Shown piece after piece: positions 25,197 to 32,814 of a stretch of DNA of 64,000 nucleotides. The stretch is from contig JBDKSW010000019.1 of assembly GCA_039698035.1 (NCBI GenBank), positions 1-64,000 of the forward strand. The letters run 5' to 3'. The position numbers and the translations under genes are program-made. The DNA comes from JAJFUI01 sp039698035 (GTDB lineage Bacteria > Planctomycetota > Planctomycetia > Pirellulales > Thermoguttaceae). Every line of letters begins with the position of its first letter. The first letter of the stretch is position 1. The notes under the pieces were generated by a model. It did not search any database. It was given only the letters and a program-made list of their open reading frames with translations, and was not told the DNA's origin.

Positions 25197-26207
25197 TCAA
25201 GCCGCCTTCATCCGCGTCAGGAACTCGGCGATCTGCACGGCGTTTGTGGCAGCGCCCTTGCGCAGGTTGTCGCTTACGCACCAAAACGCCAGGCCGTTGG
25301 GGCACGAGAGGTCCTCGCGCACCCGGCCGATCAGCGTCTCATCCCGCCTGTCGCCGTTGATCGGCATCGGGTAGAGCTTCTTTTGCAGATCGTCGACCAC
25401 GACGAGTCCTGGGGTCGCTGCCCAAAGTCGCCGCGCCTCATCGGCGGTGATCTTCCGTTCCGTCTCGACCAGAATGCTCTCGCTGTGGCAATTGCTCACC
25501 GGCACCCGCACGCACGTCGGGCAAATTTGGATCGAGTCATCCTCGAGCATTTTGCGGGTTTCGTACACCATCTTCATCTCTTCCGACGTGTACCCCTCGT
25601 GCTTCGCCGACCCAATCTGCGGAATACAGTTGAAAGCAATCGGATGCGGAAAGCACTCGTACTGGTACGGCTCGCCGGCCAACAGGGCCCGCGTCCCGCC
25701 CAACAGGTCCCGGCTTCCAACCAACCCCGCGCCACTCACGGCCTGATACGTGCTCACCACGACACGACGCACTCGGCCCGCGTCGTGCAGCGGCTTCAAC
25801 GCCTGCACCATCTGCGTCGTCGAGCAATTTGGGCTGGCGATGATCCCCTTGTGCCGAGCAATCGCGTGCGGATTCACCTCGGGAATCACCAGCGGCACGT
25901 TGGGGTCCATCCGCCAGTAGCCGCTCTCGTCGACGACGATGCAGCCGCGGCGAACGGCGTCGGGAATGAAGTCCCTCGCAACGTCGTCCGGCGTGCTGCT
26001 GATCACCAGATCGACGCCGTCGAAAACCGGACCGTTCAGCGCCTCGACGACGATCTCGCGCCCGGCAAACGGAATTTTCCGGCCGGCCGACCGACCCGAG
26101 GCCACGAACTTCAGCGTGCGGTGCGGAAACCGGCGCGCCTCGAGCAACTCCCGAATGATCGTCCCCACGGCGCCCGTCGCCCCCACGATTGCAACCGTCT
26201 CGAACAT
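25197..26207 (-). CDS. asd: Aspartate-semialdehyde dehydrogenase
   Basis: Asd reduces aspartyl phosphate to the semialdehyde, the step between the two activities of the neighbouring fusion enzyme. The 336-residue protein has the NADP loop VGATGAVG (about 7-14), the catalytic Cys near 128 in ASPNCSTTQ, STYQAVSGAG with its acyl-enzyme Gln, and the substrate-binding RVPVSNCHSES region. GGAGG precedes the ATG at 26207, and a good promoter lies just upstream. The AK-HSD gene follows downstream on the same strand with its own promoter, so lysine, threonine and methionine precursors are made from adjacent genes. Confidence 0.96.
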   Translation of the reverse strand: MFETVAIVGATGAVGTIIRELLEARRFPHRTLKFVASGRSAGRKIPFAGREIVVEALNGPVFDGVDLVISSTPDDVARDFIPDAVRRGCIVVDESGYWRMDPNVPLVIPEVNPHAIARHKGIIASPNCSTTQMVQALKPLHDAGRVRRVVVSTYQAVSGAGLVGSRDLLGGTRALLAGEPYQYECFPHPIAFNCIPQIGSAKHEGYTSEEMKMVYETRKMLEDDSIQICPTCVRVPVSNCHSESILVETERKITADEARRLWAATPGLVVVDDLQKKLYPMPINGDRRDETLIGRVREDLSCPNGLAFWCVSDNLRKGAATNAVQIAEFLTRMKAA

Positions 26208-26250
26208 CGCAACCTCCAAGAGAAATGCTTTCCACCGCTCCGAAGCCCGA

Positions 26251-26279
26251 ATTATCCGTCCACTTCGCGAAAATCTCAA
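26251..26279 (-). promoter_or_regulatory. Promoter of asd
   Basis: Minus-strand TTGAGA (26279-26274), exactly 17 bases and GATAAT (26256-26251). The leader would be about 38 nt. Confidence 0.65.
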
Positions 26280-26367
26280 CCCGGTTCGCGCAGGGCCTCG
26301 TTCACTCGTCTCCCTGGGACCGGCTGTCAACCGGCCATTCATGGAGACACCCAGGCTCGCCGCGCGC

Positions 26368-26400
26368 AAAAAAAGCCCCCGGGGCCTTCACCCCGAGGGC
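26368..26400 (-). terminator. Rho-independent terminator of the TIGR03000 gene
   Basis: Read leftward, GCCCTCGGGG pairs with CCCCGGGGGC around a short loop, followed by seven T. Confidence 0.85.
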
Positions 26401-26430
26401 CTGTGTTTTACCGCAATGGCTTCCGGTCGC

Positions 26431-27213
26431 TTACTGGGCCGAGGCCACTTGCTCTGGCGACGCGTTGAACCCGAAGGCCACGGCCGTCACTTGGCCAGCC
26501 GTCAGAATGACCGTCTGGGTGTCCTCGACGATCCGGCCATCCCGGACCACCTGGGCCTTCACCACGTACTTGTAGCTCAAGCCCGGCTTCAGACCGTACG
26601 ACACGAACTGCCGACGGCTGCCCGTGCTCTTCGTGGCCAACCCGTTGACCGTCACCTTGGCGTCGTAGGGAACCCAAACCGTCAACACGCCACTCTCGTC
26701 AGCCGAGGTCGCGCCAGTCTTGGGCGGCGTGTAGGCCGGCGGAGGAACGGGCGTCGATGGCACGGCCGGCGCGGGGCCAGTCTCCATGCCAGGCGATAAC
26801 GGAGCGGCCGGATTCGGCGGCGCGGGGGTCGGCTCCTTCGACGCCGGGGCCGATTGCGCCGGTTGATGCGTGCCCGTCGTCGGGGCGCCGTTGCAGCAGC
26901 CTACGTCGCAGCCATAGCTGCAAACGTCGGTGCAGCAACCGTAGCTGTAACCGCGACCGTACCACTTGTACGGCCCAAACACCCAGCGGCGAATCGGACC
27001 AGGCCGTAGCCCCAGGTAGCAACCGCTATCACAACAAGTCGAGACGCACGGGCTGTAGTAGCACGAGTAGGCGCACCCACCCCAACCGTTCCAGCCCCAG
27101 CCGCCCCAACCGTAGCAGCCCCACCATCGGGCATTCGCCTGCGAGGTGACCAGCGTCAGCGTCAAAACCAACACCAGGCCAACGACCAGGTACTTCCAAC
27201 TTGCTCGGATCAT
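26431..27213 (-). CDS. TIGR03000-domain exported Cys/Gly-rich protein
   Basis: The 260-residue protein starts with a signal peptide (to about ANA, residue 28), then a segment to about 105 packed with W, G, Y and C (GGWGWNGWGG, many CC and CxC pairs), a Pro/Ala-rich linker to about 165, and a C-terminal TIGR03000 domain (LTVWVPYDAKVTVNG, RQFVSYGLKPG, YVVKAQVVRDGR, VILTAGQ). TIGR03000 is a short beta domain nearly confined to planctomycetes, often in abundant surface proteins. The cysteine-rich part may form disulfides in the envelope. AAGGGAG precedes the ATG, and a terminator follows. The molecular role is unknown. Confidence 0.85.
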   Translation of the reverse strand: MIRASWKYLVVGLVLVLTLTLVTSQANARWWGCYGWGGWGWNGWGGCAYSCYYSPCVSTCCDSGCYLGLRPGPIRRWVFGPYKWYGRGYSYGCCTDVCSYGCDVGCCNGAPTTGTHQPAQSAPASKEPTPAPPNPAAPLSPGMETGPAPAVPSTPVPPPAYTPPKTGATSADESGVLTVWVPYDAKVTVNGLATKSTGSRRQFVSYGLKPGLSYKYVVKAQVVRDGRIVEDTQTVILTAGQVTAVAFGFNASPEQVASAQ

Positions 27214-27230
27214 GTCAGTGTCACTCCCTT

Positions 27231-27258
27231 CCTATAAACGGAAACTGATATTTCTCAA
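27231..27258 (-). promoter_or_regulatory. Possible promoter of the TIGR03000 gene
   Basis: Minus-strand TTGAGA (27258-27253), 16 bases and TATAGG (27236-27231). Initiation at the expected place would cut into the ribosome site, so the -10 assignment is uncertain. Confidence 0.35.
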
Positions 27259-27553
27259 TGCTCGCGCCCATTCCAACCGCGTCGCGACCTGTTGCCCCTG
27301 CGAGAAAACAGGCTGTCGTCACTGCGCGACGCGCAACGATGAATTGGCGGAACTATCATCCGCGTCCGTAGGTAAGATAGCAGCCGCACCGTGAAAATCA
27401 AGTAGGTTGGGGGGACTTGCGCAGTTCCGAAACTTGCAGAACGGGCGCATTTTGAAGCGTTTTTTCTTGCATACGGTAATACCTTAGCCACAACGGAGGG
27501 TGTGTCATGCCTGCACGGGCTACCGCAAAGACACCTCCGAATGCACCCAGAAA
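27259..27553. other. Intergenic region between PCMT and TIGR03000 genes
   Basis: No gene supported. An imperfect inverted repeat, GGAGGGTGTGTC with GACACCTCC (27496-27538), lies just after the PCMT stop and may end that transcript, although no T-run follows. Confidence 0.35.
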
Positions 27554-28807
27554 TCACTCGCGGTGCAGCTGGGCCTCGGCCCCGGTCTCGCGGCGAATCG
27601 CGCGAATGCCGAGCTGGTCGAACGACACCTCCCCCACCCCCCCTAATAGTCCAAGCCGAATGATCCCCTCGCGCGCTCGCTTCGGCACCGGGATTCGCTG
27701 CGTATCCAACTCCCAATCGAACGTGCCGCGCCAAGGCCCCATCTGGCCCTCGCCAACGATCGCCCGATTCTCGTCATAAAAGCCGATGGCAATGGCCGGC
27801 AACTGCCGTGCGTTCTGCCCAGGCTGAACCTCCTTGGCCCGGACCCACACCGAAATTTCGAGAACGGGCACCTTGCGTCCATCGACGGCGAACCCCTGCA
27901 ACGCCTGGCTCCCCCGGCCCGGCGTCGTGTTGCTGAACGTCACGTAACGCCCGCCCTGCGGCGCGTCTTTCGCCTCGACCACCTTCAGTTGTCGCTGATA
28001 GTGCCAACCGACCAACGAAGGCGGCTCGCCATGAAGCTGCTCGAACCCGCCGTTGACGACCGTCGGATTCATCGGATCAGGCAGAATCTCACGTCCCGTC
28101 TCGGCCTTACCCGTCATTGGCACGAACAGGGTCGCCTGCAGCGCCTCGGATACCATCTTTCCATGCACTTTTTTGAGCAAATACAGCGTCTGCTGATAAC
28201 GCTCGCCCACCGGAATCACCATCCGTCCGCCTTCCTTCAACTGGGCCACCAACGCCGGCGGCGCCTTTTCGGGCGAGCACGTCACAATGATCTTGTCGAA
28301 CGGCGCATGCTCGGGCCACCCCTGATAGCCGTCGCCCACTTTGACGTGAACGTTGTCGTAATGAAGCCGCTTGAGCGTCTGTTCCGCCTTCCGCCCCAGC
28401 TTCTCGACAATCTCGATCGTGTAAACCTCGCGGACCAGTTTCGACAACACGGCCGCCTGATAGCCGCTGCCCGTGCCGATTTCGAGCACCTTGTCGCCGG
28501 GCTGGGGGTCCAGTTGCTCTGTCATGTAGGCGACTACGAACGGCGGCGAAATGGTCTGCGCTTCGCCGATCGGCAGCGCCATGTCGTAGTAGGCCGCCTT
28601 CCGAAGATTTACCGGCACGAACTCGTGGCGCACCGTGTCGCGCATCGCCTGGATCACCCGCTTGTTCGCCACCCCGGCCGCGACGATTTCCTCATCGACC
28701 ATCTTGTTCCGGGCCGAATCAAACGTGCCGGCACGCGACCGGCCGGCCGGAACCAACGTCGAGCACACAATCGCCACCACCCACACAATCGAAATACGAC
28801 GAACCAT
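27554..28807 (-). CDS. Exported protein-L-isoaspartate O-methyltransferase with C-terminal beta domain
   Basis: The 417-residue protein has a signal peptide (MVRRISIVWVVAIVCS to about residue 26), a complete PCMT domain (about 33-240) and an extra C-terminal part (about 250-417). The PCMT motifs are intact: ALPIGEAQTISPPFVVAYMTE, the SAM loop VLEIGTGSGYQAAV at 107-120 and GDGYQGWPEHAPFDKIIVT. PCMT repairs isoaspartyl residues and is normally cytosolic, so export is unusual because SAM would be needed outside the cytosol. The tail (NGGFE, W/Y-rich strands, ISVWVRAKE) looks like a CBM4/9-type beta-sandwich. ATG 28807 follows GAGGAG; the TTG five codons upstream overlaps that site. Confidence 0.88.
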   Translation of the reverse strand: MVRRISIVWVVAIVCSTLVPAGRSRAGTFDSARNKMVDEEIVAAGVANKRVIQAMRDTVRHEFVPVNLRKAAYYDMALPIGEAQTISPPFVVAYMTEQLDPQPGDKVLEIGTGSGYQAAVLSKLVREVYTIEIVEKLGRKAEQTLKRLHYDNVHVKVGDGYQGWPEHAPFDKIIVTCSPEKAPPALVAQLKEGGRMVIPVGERYQQTLYLLKKVHGKMVSEALQATLFVPMTGKAETGREILPDPMNPTVVNGGFEQLHGEPPSLVGWHYQRQLKVVEAKDAPQGGRYVTFSNTTPGRGSQALQGFAVDGRKVPVLEISVWVRAKEVQPGQNARQLPAIAIGFYDENRAIVGEGQMGPWRGTFDWELDTQRIPVPKRAREGIIRLGLLGGVGEVSFDQLGIRAIRRETGAEAQLHRE

Positions 28808-28836
28808 CGGATCGCTCCTCAATGGGATACTGAACC

Positions 28837-28842
28837 ATTATA
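28837..28842 (-). promoter_or_regulatory. -10 element of the exported PCMT gene
   Basis: A perfect TATAAT on the minus strand, about 30 bases before the start; no -35 matching consensus is found at 16-18 bases. Confidence 0.45.
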
Positions 28843-28900
28843 GGCCATTGGCAGGCCCGGACAGGCGCTGATCGCCCTGGCTTGACGATGCCCGCTCTGC

Positions 28901-28906
28901 GATAAT
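28901..28906 (+). promoter_or_regulatory. Extended -10 giving a possible leaderless mRNA
   Basis: TGCGATAAT has the extended TGn form and ends seven bases before the ATG at 28914. No Shine-Dalgarno is present. Confidence 0.45.
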
Positions 28907-28913
28907 TGCCCTC

Positions 28914-30719
28914 ATGGACGGCACTTGCGATACCCCCACGACGACCAGCACCATGCCCAATCAGGCCCTGAAGGATTTTGTCATCGACCACCTGCTGCCC
29001 CGGGTGCAGACGCCCGCCCAATACATCGGCGGCGAGTGGAACGCCATCCGCAAGGACCCCGACGCCGTCCGCGGCAACCTGTGCCTCTGCTTCCCCGACA
29101 CGTACTCGATCGGCATGAGTTGCCACGCCATCCAGGTGCTCTACGACGTGATGAACCGTCACGCCGGCTGGGCCTGCCAGCGGGCGTTCGCACCGATGGA
29201 AGACTTCGAGCAATTGCTCCGCGAGCATCGACGGCCGCTCTATGGCCTCGAGACGTTCATGCCGCTCGGCGATTTTGACGTGGTCGGCTTCACGCTCCAG
29301 CACGACCTGTGCTACACCAACGTCTTGACGATGCTCGACCTGGCCGCGATCCCGCTGGCTGCGGAAGAGCGCGCGATGCATCACCCGTTGGTCATCGCCG
29401 GCGGTCCGTGCGCGGCCAACCCCGAGCCGATGGCCCGATTCATCGACCTGTTCGTCATCGGCGACGGCGAACAGGCCCTGCCGGAAGTTTGCGACCTCTG
29501 GCTCGAGATCAAGAAGTCTGGCCGCGATCGGGCCGCCGCCCTGGCCGAGATGGCCGCACGATTGCCCTACGTTTACGCGCCCAGCCATGGGACCGGTTGT
29601 CAGCCGACCGCTACCACCACCATCCAGCCCGCCGTCATCGCGGACCTCGACGCCTTTCCACCACCGCTCGCGCCGGTCGTGCCCTATGTCGAGTGCGTCC
29701 AAGATCGCATCGCCATCGAGATCATGCGCGGCTGTCCCGGCCGCTGCCGCTTCTGCCAAAGCACGACGCTCAAGCGGCCATTGCGATTCCGAAAAGTCGA
29801 GACGATCGTCCACGCGGCCCTCGAACAATATCGCAATACGGGCTACAACGAAATCTCGCTCCTCTCGCTTTCGAGCAGCGACTACCCTGAGTTCAACGAA
29901 CTGGTGCGGCGCCTGCAAGAGACGTTCCGCCCACTGGGCGTTAGCGTCTCGTTGCCCAGCCTGCGGGTCAACGAGCAGCTCCTCGCGGTCGGCGACCTTC
30001 TGAATACCGACCGCCACTCGGGCCTGACGCTCGCCCCCGAGGCAGCCCGGGACGACATGCGCCGCCAGATCGGCAAACGGATCACCAACGAGGATCTCCT
30101 GGCCGGCTGCCGCCGCGCATTTGAGAACGGCTTCTCCCGCGTCAAACTCTATTTCATGTGCGGCCTGCCCGGCGAGCGCGAATCGGACCTCAAAGGAATC
30201 ATCGAGCTTTCCGAGACTGTTTCTCGCCTCGGCAAGGAAGTGAGCGAGAAGATCGGCCGCGGCCGGATGGCCGACGTGGTGGCCAACGTCTCGAACTTCG
30301 TGCCCAAGCCGCAGACACCGTTCCAGTGGCACGGCATGCAGCGCCGCGAATACTTTCGCTGGGCGCACGAGTTCCTGCACCGCCAGAAACGGCTGCGTAG
30401 CGTGCAACTTCGCTGCCACGATGTCGAGGCCAGCCTACTGGAAGGCATGCTCTGCCGGGGTGACCGCCGCATGGGCGAGGCCATCGAGTTGGCCTGGCGT
30501 CGCGGCGCGCGGTTCGACGCCTGGGCCGAGAAGCTCCGGACCGACCTCTGGTGGCAAGCCATCGCTGACATCGGCATCGACCCGGAACAGACGCTCCACC
30601 TCCCCTGCCCCGTCGGCGGCCGACTGCCCTGGGACCACATTGGCATCCGTCAAGGCCACGATCATCTCGAGCGCGAATGGCGATGCGCGGCCGAAGTGGA
30701 AATGGTGGACGGCGTCTAA
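28914..30719 (+). CDS. TIGR03960-family radical SAM protein
   Basis: The 601-residue protein joins an N-terminal B12-binding-like region (about 40-215, with CLCFPDTYSIGMS and GDGEQALPE) to a radical SAM domain. Its cluster motif is C274-x3-C278-x2-C281 in CPGRCRFC. LSLSSSDYPEF, LTLAPEAA and YFMCGLPGE follow, all typical of the TIGR03960 family. Members often sit next to or fused with a TIGR03936 domain and are suspected in RNA or ribosome modification; no partner is seen here. An ATG at 28953 is an alternative start. The preceding -10 box suggests a leaderless transcript. Confidence 0.9.
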   Translation: MDGTCDTPTTTSTMPNQALKDFVIDHLLPRVQTPAQYIGGEWNAIRKDPDAVRGNLCLCFPDTYSIGMSCHAIQVLYDVMNRHAGWACQRAFAPMEDFEQLLREHRRPLYGLETFMPLGDFDVVGFTLQHDLCYTNVLTMLDLAAIPLAAEERAMHHPLVIAGGPCAANPEPMARFIDLFVIGDGEQALPEVCDLWLEIKKSGRDRAAALAEMAARLPYVYAPSHGTGCQPTATTTIQPAVIADLDAFPPPLAPVVPYVECVQDRIAIEIMRGCPGRCRFCQSTTLKRPLRFRKVETIVHAALEQYRNTGYNEISLLSLSSSDYPEFNELVRRLQETFRPLGVSVSLPSLRVNEQLLAVGDLLNTDRHSGLTLAPEAARDDMRRQIGKRITNEDLLAGCRRAFENGFSRVKLYFMCGLPGERESDLKGIIELSETVSRLGKEVSEKIGRGRMADVVANVSNFVPKPQTPFQWHGMQRREYFRWAHEFLHRQKRLRSVQLRCHDVEASLLEGMLCRGDRRMGEAIELAWRRGARFDAWAEKLRTDLWWQAIADIGIDPEQTLHLPCPVGGRLPWDHIGIRQGHDHLEREWRCAAEVEMVDGV

Positions 30720-30751
30720 AGTAGTTTGCGAAGCGTATCAGCCGGCCGCCG

Positions 30752-31081
30752 CTATTTCACACCGGCGCCCGACTCGCACTCGCGGTCGGGCCGCAGCAGA
30801 ACGACGCCGGCCGAGTCGCTGGCCGCCAGCAACATGCCGTGCGACTCTTCGCCGCGAAGCAGGGCCTCTTGCAAGTTGTTGACCACGACGATCTGACGGC
30901 CGACAAGTTGCTCGGCCGTGTAGTGCTGGCGGATGCCGGCCACGATCTGTTTCTCTTCCTCGCCCACCTTGATTTGCAGAAGCATCAGCTTGTCCGCGTT
31001 CGGATGCTCCCGCGCCGAAAGAATGGTGGCGATCCGCAGATCAATTTTCGCAAAATCGTCGTAAGTAATTTCCGGTTTCAT
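30752..31081 (-). CDS. Stand-alone tRNA-binding (OB-fold) protein, MetG C-terminal/CsaA type
   Basis: A 109-residue protein equal to the tRNA-binding domain found at the end of methionyl-tRNA synthetase: DFAKIDLRIATIL, HPNADKLMLLQIKVG, RQIVAGI, VVNNL and ESHGMLLAA. Free versions such as Trbp111 and CsaA bind tRNA or act as chaperone-like factors. The ATG overlaps the nuoN stop (ATGA), so it is the last gene of the nuo operon and translationally coupled to it. No metG is in the window, so it may serve a MetG that lacks this domain. Confidence 0.9.
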   Translation of the reverse strand: MKPEITYDDFAKIDLRIATILSAREHPNADKLMLLQIKVGEEEKQIVAGIRQHYTAEQLVGRQIVVVNNLQEALLRGEESHGMLLAASDSAGVVLLRPDRECESGAGVK

Positions 31082-32814
31082 CGATAGGATCGTATGCCAG
31101 AGGTCAACCTATGGAAGTCAGAACTCCAAGACGACAGGCCAGCTCCCACTTCACGCTCGGTGCTTCGCGCTCTTTCCGTACTCCGCACTCCGTCTGTCGT
31201 CCTGCCCGCATCGCTGGCCGCTCGGACCAAGGGGCCGGGATCGACGCCAATGGCCACCACGGCCGCCGCACACAGGAGGGCCGCCGCCCACGCCCCGCGA
31301 CCGCCTTCGGGCCGCAACCGGGCTGACGGTGTGCGAAAGTATAACATGCCGACAACCCGCAGGTAATAGGCCGCCGCGACGGCCGCGTTCAACACGCCCA
31401 CGACGGCCGCCGTGATGAACCACCAGTGGAGGTTGTGGGGCAAGTTGCCAACCTGCCTGGCCATCGCCACGAGCCCGTCCGCCGACGCGCTGGCGTCGAG
31501 CGCTGCGCCGAAGACCAGCAGCTTGCCCCAAAACCCGGCCAGCGGCGGCACGCCCGTCAGGCTCAGCATGCACAGGGCCAGCGCGCCCGCGACGGCCGGC
31601 CGCGTCCGCCCAAGTCCGGCCAACTCGTCCATCGAATCCACGCGACGCTCGGGCGAACCAAGATGTTCCAAGACGGCGAACGCCCCGATCGTGGCCAACG
31701 AGTAGGTCGTCAGATAGAACCACAGGGTCGCCAACCCGTTCCACGCCCCCACCCGCGACCCGCCGGCCAGCGCGACGGCCAGCGCCAGCAACAGGTAGCC
31801 GGCCTGAGCAATCGACGAATAGGCCAACAGCCGCCGCAGGTTGTCCTGCCACAGGGCCATCACGTTGGCCACCGACATCGTCAGCAGCGCAACGGCCAAC
31901 ACCAGCGGCCAAGCCTCGGCGGCCATGCTGGGCATCGCCTCGACGACGATTCGCACCAGCGCCACCAGCCCGGCCGCCTTCGGCACGACCGACAGCAACG
32001 CCGCATTCGGGTGCGTCGTCCCCTGATACACGTCGGGCGCGTAAAAATGAAACGGCACGGCCGCCACTCGGAACGACAGCCCAGCCACGACCAACACCAG
32101 CGTCAGCACCGCGAGCGTCCCCAACCGACCGCTGTCCATCGCCGCTCGGACCGACACGAGTTGGGTCATGTCATGCCCGCCGGGCGCCCCCGCAAAGCCG
32201 GCCATGCCGCACAGAAAGCTGAACCCGTAAAGCAAAATGGCCGAGCTGAGCACGCTCAGGAAAAAATACTTCACGGCCGATTCCTGGCTCTCCGCGTCGT
32301 TGCGGCCAAGGTAAAGCAGAATGTAGGTCGGAATCGAAATCAGCTCCAAGGCGACGAACAGCAGCACCAGGTCGGCCGCCACGGTCACCAACATCAGGCC
32401 CGCGATCGTCAGCAACAGCGAGCCGACGTATTCCGACGTGCCGTCAAAACGCGGCCCAGCCGCCTCGCCCACCGGGCAGTCTTGCTCACCCGGATGTCGC
32501 CGACCGCCGCCGAACAGTCGAGCGCTTCCAAGCGTCAACAGGCCGCCGAGCCCCAGCGCAAGCCATTGCCCAAATCGCGCCAGTGCATCGCTCCGAAACG
32601 GCCCTCCGCCCCACGTGTCACTCGAAGCGCCGCGAAGAACCTCGTCGCCCGGGCCTTGCATCCACAACACGACGGCCGCCGCGACCAGACTCAGGCCGGC
32701 CGCCCAACTCCACGCGCGTTGCGACTTCCAGAACGCGCCGAGCAGATAGATCGCCACCGCCGCGACGACGAGCGCGATCTCAGGCAAAATCACACGTAGA
32801 CTTTCCACGCTCAT
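31078..32814 (-). CDS. nuoN: NADH-quinone oxidoreductase subunit N
   Basis: NuoN is one of the three antiporter-like, proton-pumping membrane subunits of complex I. The 578-residue protein has about 14 helices, with the conserved SQESAVKYFFLS (channel Lys), VPFHFYAPDVYQG, the LLAYSSIAQAGYLLLA helix and GVPPLAGFWGKLLVF. It is longer than E. coli NuoN (485): a cytosolic insertion near residues 75-125 and a C-terminal Ser/Thr/Arg-rich tail of about 40 residues encoded by low-complexity repeat DNA. ATG 32814 overlaps the nuoM stop (ATGA). Confidence 0.95.
   Translation of the reverse strand: MSVESLRVILPEIALVVAAVAIYLLGAFWKSQRAWSWAAGLSLVAAAVVLWMQGPGDEVLRGASSDTWGGGPFRSDALARFGQWLALGLGGLLTLGSARLFGGGRRHPGEQDCPVGEAAGPRFDGTSEYVGSLLLTIAGLMLVTVAADLVLLFVALELISIPTYILLYLGRNDAESQESAVKYFFLSVLSSAILLYGFSFLCGMAGFAGAPGGHDMTQLVSVRAAMDSGRLGTLAVLTLVLVVAGLSFRVAAVPFHFYAPDVYQGTTHPNAALLSVVPKAAGLVALVRIVVEAMPSMAAEAWPLVLAVALLTMSVANVMALWQDNLRRLLAYSSIAQAGYLLLALAVALAGGSRVGAWNGLATLWFYLTTYSLATIGAFAVLEHLGSPERRVDSMDELAGLGRTRPAVAGALALCMLSLTGVPPLAGFWGKLLVFGAALDASASADGLVAMARQVGNLPHNLHWWFITAAVVGVLNAAVAAAYYLRVVGMLYFRTPSARLRPEGGRGAWAAALLCAAAVVAIGVDPGPLVRAASDAGRTTDGVRSTERARSTEREVGAGLSSWSSDFHRLTSGIRSYR

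Noticed and set aside
27507..27779. Small plus-strand frame with a good GGAGGG site
   Set aside because: Most of it is antisense to the PCMT gene, its composition is that of a shadow frame and no family is recognised. A short leader peptide cannot be fully excluded.
28882..28887. TTGACG as the -35 for the radical SAM gene
   Set aside because: The spacer to GATAAT is only 13 bases, too short; the extended -10 explains the site better.
30597..30613. CCTCCCCTGCCCCG as another GGGCAG repeat copy
   Set aside because: It is a single C-rich unit in the sense strand of the radical SAM gene, encodes the natural LPCPVG, and breaks the orientation rule of the true copies.
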